A stretch of 53,782 nt of DNA from Selenomonas sp. (GTDB lineage Bacteria; Bacillota_C; Negativicutes; Selenomonadales; Selenomonadaceae). The DNA is taken from contig NZ_JAILPX010000124.1 in the NCBI RefSeq assembly GCF_024699275.1, positions 1 through 53,782 on the forward strand. Direction: 5' to 3'. Of this stretch, positions 51,824 to 53,782 are shown in pieces. Made by a program: the position numbers and the translations under genes. The notes under the pieces were generated by a model. It worked only from the letters and a program-made list of their open reading frames with translations, had not been told where the DNA came from and did no database searches. The stretch's first letter is position 1; each line of letters opens with the position of its first letter.

Positions 51824-52576
51824 ATGGCAGAACAGAAAAAAGTCAGATTCGTAATCGAGCGTCAGGATGGCCCGGATTCGGCCCCCTATACGCAAGAATT
51901 CGATGTAGATTACCGTCCGGGCCTCAACGTTGTTGCCGCTCTGATGGAAATCCAGAAGAACCCGGTCACCGTTGATGGCAAGAAAGTTGCTCCTGTTGTT
52001 TGGGAATGCAACTGCCTGGAAAAAGTCTGCGGTGCCTGCATGATGGTTATCAATGGCAAGGCCCGTCAGGCTTGCTGCTCCCTGATTGACAACCTGGAAC
52101 AGCCCATCAAGCTGCAGCCGGCTCGCACGTTCCCGGTTATCCGCGACCTCTTGATCGACCGCTCCGTGATGTTTGAAAGCCTCAAACGCATTCAGGGCTG
52201 GGTGGAAGTGGATGGCTCCTGGGAAGTCAAGGATGCACCAATTCAGAATCCGTACACCGCACAGACGGCTTACGAGATTTCTCACTGCATGACCTGCGGC
52301 TGCTGCATGGAAGCATGCCCCAACGTTGGTCCGCAGTCCGACTTCATCGGCCCGTCCCCAACGGTGCAGGCATATCTCTTCAACCTCCATCCGCTGGGAA
52401 AATTCGACGCTCCGAAGCGCCTGAATGCCCTGATGGAAAAAGGCGGTATTACCAGCTGCGGCAACAGCCAGAACTGCGTACAGGCCTGCCCGAAGAACAT
52501 CAAGCTCACGACTTATCTCGCACAGCTTAACCGCGATGTGAATAAGCAGGCGTTGAAGAATATCTTCAACCATTAA
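51824..52576 (+). CDS. sdhB: Succinate dehydrogenase/fumarate reductase iron-sulfur subunit
   Basis: A 250-residue iron-sulfur subunit that passes electrons between FAD and the quinone site. The [2Fe-2S] ferredoxin domain has CNCLEKVCGACMM and a later Cys; the C-terminal domain holds the [4Fe-4S] CMTCGCCMEACP and [3Fe-4S] CGNSQNCVQACPKN motifs. Intact. ATG with AGAGGGAGG upstream. In Selenomonads this complex mainly reduces fumarate to succinate; direction cannot be read from sequence. Confidence 0.95.
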   Translation: MAEQKKVRFVIERQDGPDSAPYTQEFDVDYRPGLNVVAALMEIQKNPVTVDGKKVAPVVWECNCLEKVCGACMMVINGKARQACCSLIDNLEQPIKLQPARTFPVIRDLLIDRSVMFESLKRIQGWVEVDGSWEVKDAPIQNPYTAQTAYEISHCMTCGCCMEACPNVGPQSDFIGPSPTVQAYLFNLHPLGKFDAPKRLNALMEKGGITSCGNSQNCVQACPKNIKLTTYLAQLNRDVNKQALKNIFNH

Positions 52577-52599
52577 TTGCATAGGCAATAAGCAATACG

Positions 52600-52625
52600 G
52601 CCCTCGCCATTTGGCGGGGGCTTTT
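52600..52625 (+). terminator. Terminator of the sdh operon
   Basis: Stem GCCCTCGCC / GGCGGGGGC (one G-U pair) with loop ATTT, then TTTT. Confidence 0.88.
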
Positions 52626-52649
52626 GTCCGTCCTTTTTCTTGTTTTCAC

Positions 52650-52679
52650 TTGCTTATTGCCCCTGTTTAGGTATAAAAT
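52650..52679 (+). promoter_or_regulatory. Promoter of the PAS-GGDEF-EAL gene
   Basis: TTGCTT (52650-52655) with TATAAA (52672, 16-nt spacer) or TAAAAT (52674, 18-nt spacer). Downstream is an 11-bp direct repeat AGGATGATAAT (about 52704 and 52725). Confidence 0.5.
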
Positions 52680-52736
52680 ATTGATAAGTGGGTATGTTGC
52701 CCTAAGGATGATAATCGGCAATATAGGATGATAATT

Positions 52737-53782
52737 ATGAGAAAAAATAATCGTATTCCCTTAAGCCCTTGTCTGCGCCGTTTCCGGTTTTATTTTGACC
52801 TGCTGGGAAAGACGGCTAAAGACTACTTGTTTTTCACCGATTTGCAGGAAAATCTGGTGATGGTATCGCCGAATCTGGTCAATGATTTTGACCTGCCCGG
52901 CGAGATTATGTATAATTTTGACCAGTATTGGGGACCATTGGTACACCCTGAGGAAAGGGGCGCCTATCAGGCATCCATCAGCAAGGTTATGGCTTCGAAG
53001 GTTCCGTGTGAGCATAATATGGAGTATAGGGTCAAGAATCGTAAAGGCGAGTATGTATGGATTTGCTGCCGTGGCCGGGTGGGGCTTGACCGGGACGGTA
53101 ATCCCTATATGTTTGTGGGCACGATGTCGCGCATGGCTCAGCGCAATCAGGCAGATGAAGTGACTGGCCTCTTAAATAAATATCAGTTTGAACATGCAGT
53201 AAAAATGGCTCTGGCTCAGTATCGGGCTACTGGAGAAGGCGGGGCTATTATGGTTTTCGGGCTGGATAATTTCAAGATTGTCAATGAAACTCACAACCGT
53301 ATGACCGGAGATTTGGTTCTAAAACGGGTGGCTGATGTGATTGGCAATGTCATTCCGTCAGAGCTTACTTTGTTCAAACTGGATGGGGACGAGTATGCCC
53401 TGATTTATCCTGGTGCCAAGGTGGATGAGGTTGCGGATATTTTTGCCAGTGTGCAAAGTGCGCTGTCACGTCCACAGGACATTGATGGTCATCAGTATTT
53501 CTGTACGGCTTCCTGTGGGACCGTGTTCTACCCGGAGGCCGGAAAGGATTATCTGGTGCTGCATAAACATGCAGAAGCGGCTATGGACATTGCCAAGCGG
53601 GAAGGAAAAAATCGCAATGTGCTGTTCAGCAAAGAACAGTATAATCGTTGGGTACGCTCCATTTCCATGCGTGACAGCATTTGGGAGAGCGTGGAAAATG
53701 GCTGTGTGGGCTTCAGTCTGTTCTTCCAGCCACAGGTAAGTGCTGTAGACCAGCAGCTCATTGGGGCCGAAGCCCTGTTGCG
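52737..53782 (+). CDS. PAS-GGDEF-EAL c-di-GMP protein, 3' truncated by window edge
   Basis: An open frame from ATG 52737 (AGGATG upstream) with no stop before the window end, 348 residues visible. Residues about 25-135 are a PAS/PAC sensor (RVKNRKGEYVWICCRGR is a PAC motif). Residues about 140-300 are a GGDEF domain whose signature is altered to LDGDEY. Residues from about 310 begin an EAL phosphodiesterase domain (FFQPQVSAVDQQLIGAEALL). The altered GGDEF suggests GTP sensing or no cyclase activity, with c-di-GMP hydrolysis by the EAL domain. No membrane segment is seen. Confidence 0.88.
   Translation, partial: MRKNNRIPLSPCLRRFRFYFDLLGKTAKDYLFFTDLQENLVMVSPNLVNDFDLPGEIMYNFDQYWGPLVHPEERGAYQASISKVMASKVPCEHNMEYRVKNRKGEYVWICCRGRVGLDRDGNPYMFVGTMSRMAQRNQADEVTGLLNKYQFEHAVKMALAQYRATGEGGAIMVFGLDNFKIVNETHNRMTGDLVLKRVADVIGNVIPSELTLFKLDGDEYALIYPGAKVDEVADIFASVQSALSRPQDIDGHQYFCTASCGTVFYPEAGKDYLVLHKHAEAAMDIAKREGKNRNVLFSKEQYNRWVRSISMRDSIWESVENGCVGFSLFFQPQVSAVDQQLIGAEALL

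Overview
The window reads as a chromosomal core region of a diderm Firmicute of the Negativicutes, most like Selenomonas or a close relative. This is inferred from gene content: a Clostridia-type maf-radC-mreBCD-pbp2-minCDE-rodA cluster, a GlgC/GlgD two-subunit glycogen pathway, a two-subunit class I fumarase beside a diheme succinate dehydrogenase/fumarate reductase, and a Gram-negative-style LPP20/FlgT-like secreted protein. Nearly all genes lie on the + strand. TTG start codons with good Shine-Dalgarno sequences are common. No CRISPR array, insertion sequence or prophage was seen.

Layout. 1-182: end of a tRNA cluster (Tyr, Met) with terminator. 345-1317: Tat-exported amidase and a small membrane protein. 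1664-13733: glycogen operon glgC-glgD-glgP-glgB-glgA plus a giant GH13-GH77 fusion. 14009-15562: guaA. 15692-20294: small unknown protein, YicG-type channel, a very short promoter/small-ORF/terminator unit, a stand-alone FtsZ, TcdA and a GpsA-like dehydrogenase. 20342-22096: FIST-GGDEF c-di-GMP protein. 22207-31262: DUF4321, maf, radC, mreBCD, PBP2, minCDE and rodA, the cell-shape and septum-placement block. 31349-39240: radical SAM/DUF2344 protein, RNase G, secreted SGNH hydrolase, LPP20/TPR protein and an HD-GYP protein. 39332-42114: PanE-like reductase, cheB (the only minus-strand protein gene) and a secreted unknown. 42123-42970: two tRNA-Thr (+), two tRNA-Ser (-), an unexplained structured spacer, and a divergent promoter shared with murI. 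43023-47458: murI, thioesterase, unknown membrane protein, F420-ligase-like protein, RNase PH, RdgB and YfcE-type phosphodiesterase. 47732-52576: fumarase alpha/beta and sdhC-sdhA-sdhB. 52737-end: PAS-GGDEF-EAL protein cut by the window edge.

How the genes work together. GlgC/GlgD make ADP-glucose, GlgA and GlgB build branched glycogen, and GlgP and the fusion protein take it down. MreBCD, PBP2 and RodA form the elongasome, and MinCDE positions the FtsZ ring. Fumarase and Sdh/Frd form the last steps of the reductive succinate pathway. Three c-di-GMP proteins (FIST-GGDEF, HD-GYP, PAS-GGDEF-EAL) are scattered through the window.

Most notable observations: (1) the flavoprotein gene sdhA/frdA is interrupted by an in-frame TAA at 51225-51227 although the coding frame continues intact on both sides; (2) the tRNA-Ser and murI promoters point away from each other and share one TTGTCAA -35 element; (3) a consensus promoter, 19-codon hydrophobic ORF and terminator form a unit of about 180 nt in front of a stand-alone, divergent FtsZ; (4) a structured spacer of about 280 nt between tRNA operons has no assigned function; (5) CheB and the HD-GYP protein both have receiver domains that lost the phospho-accepting aspartate.
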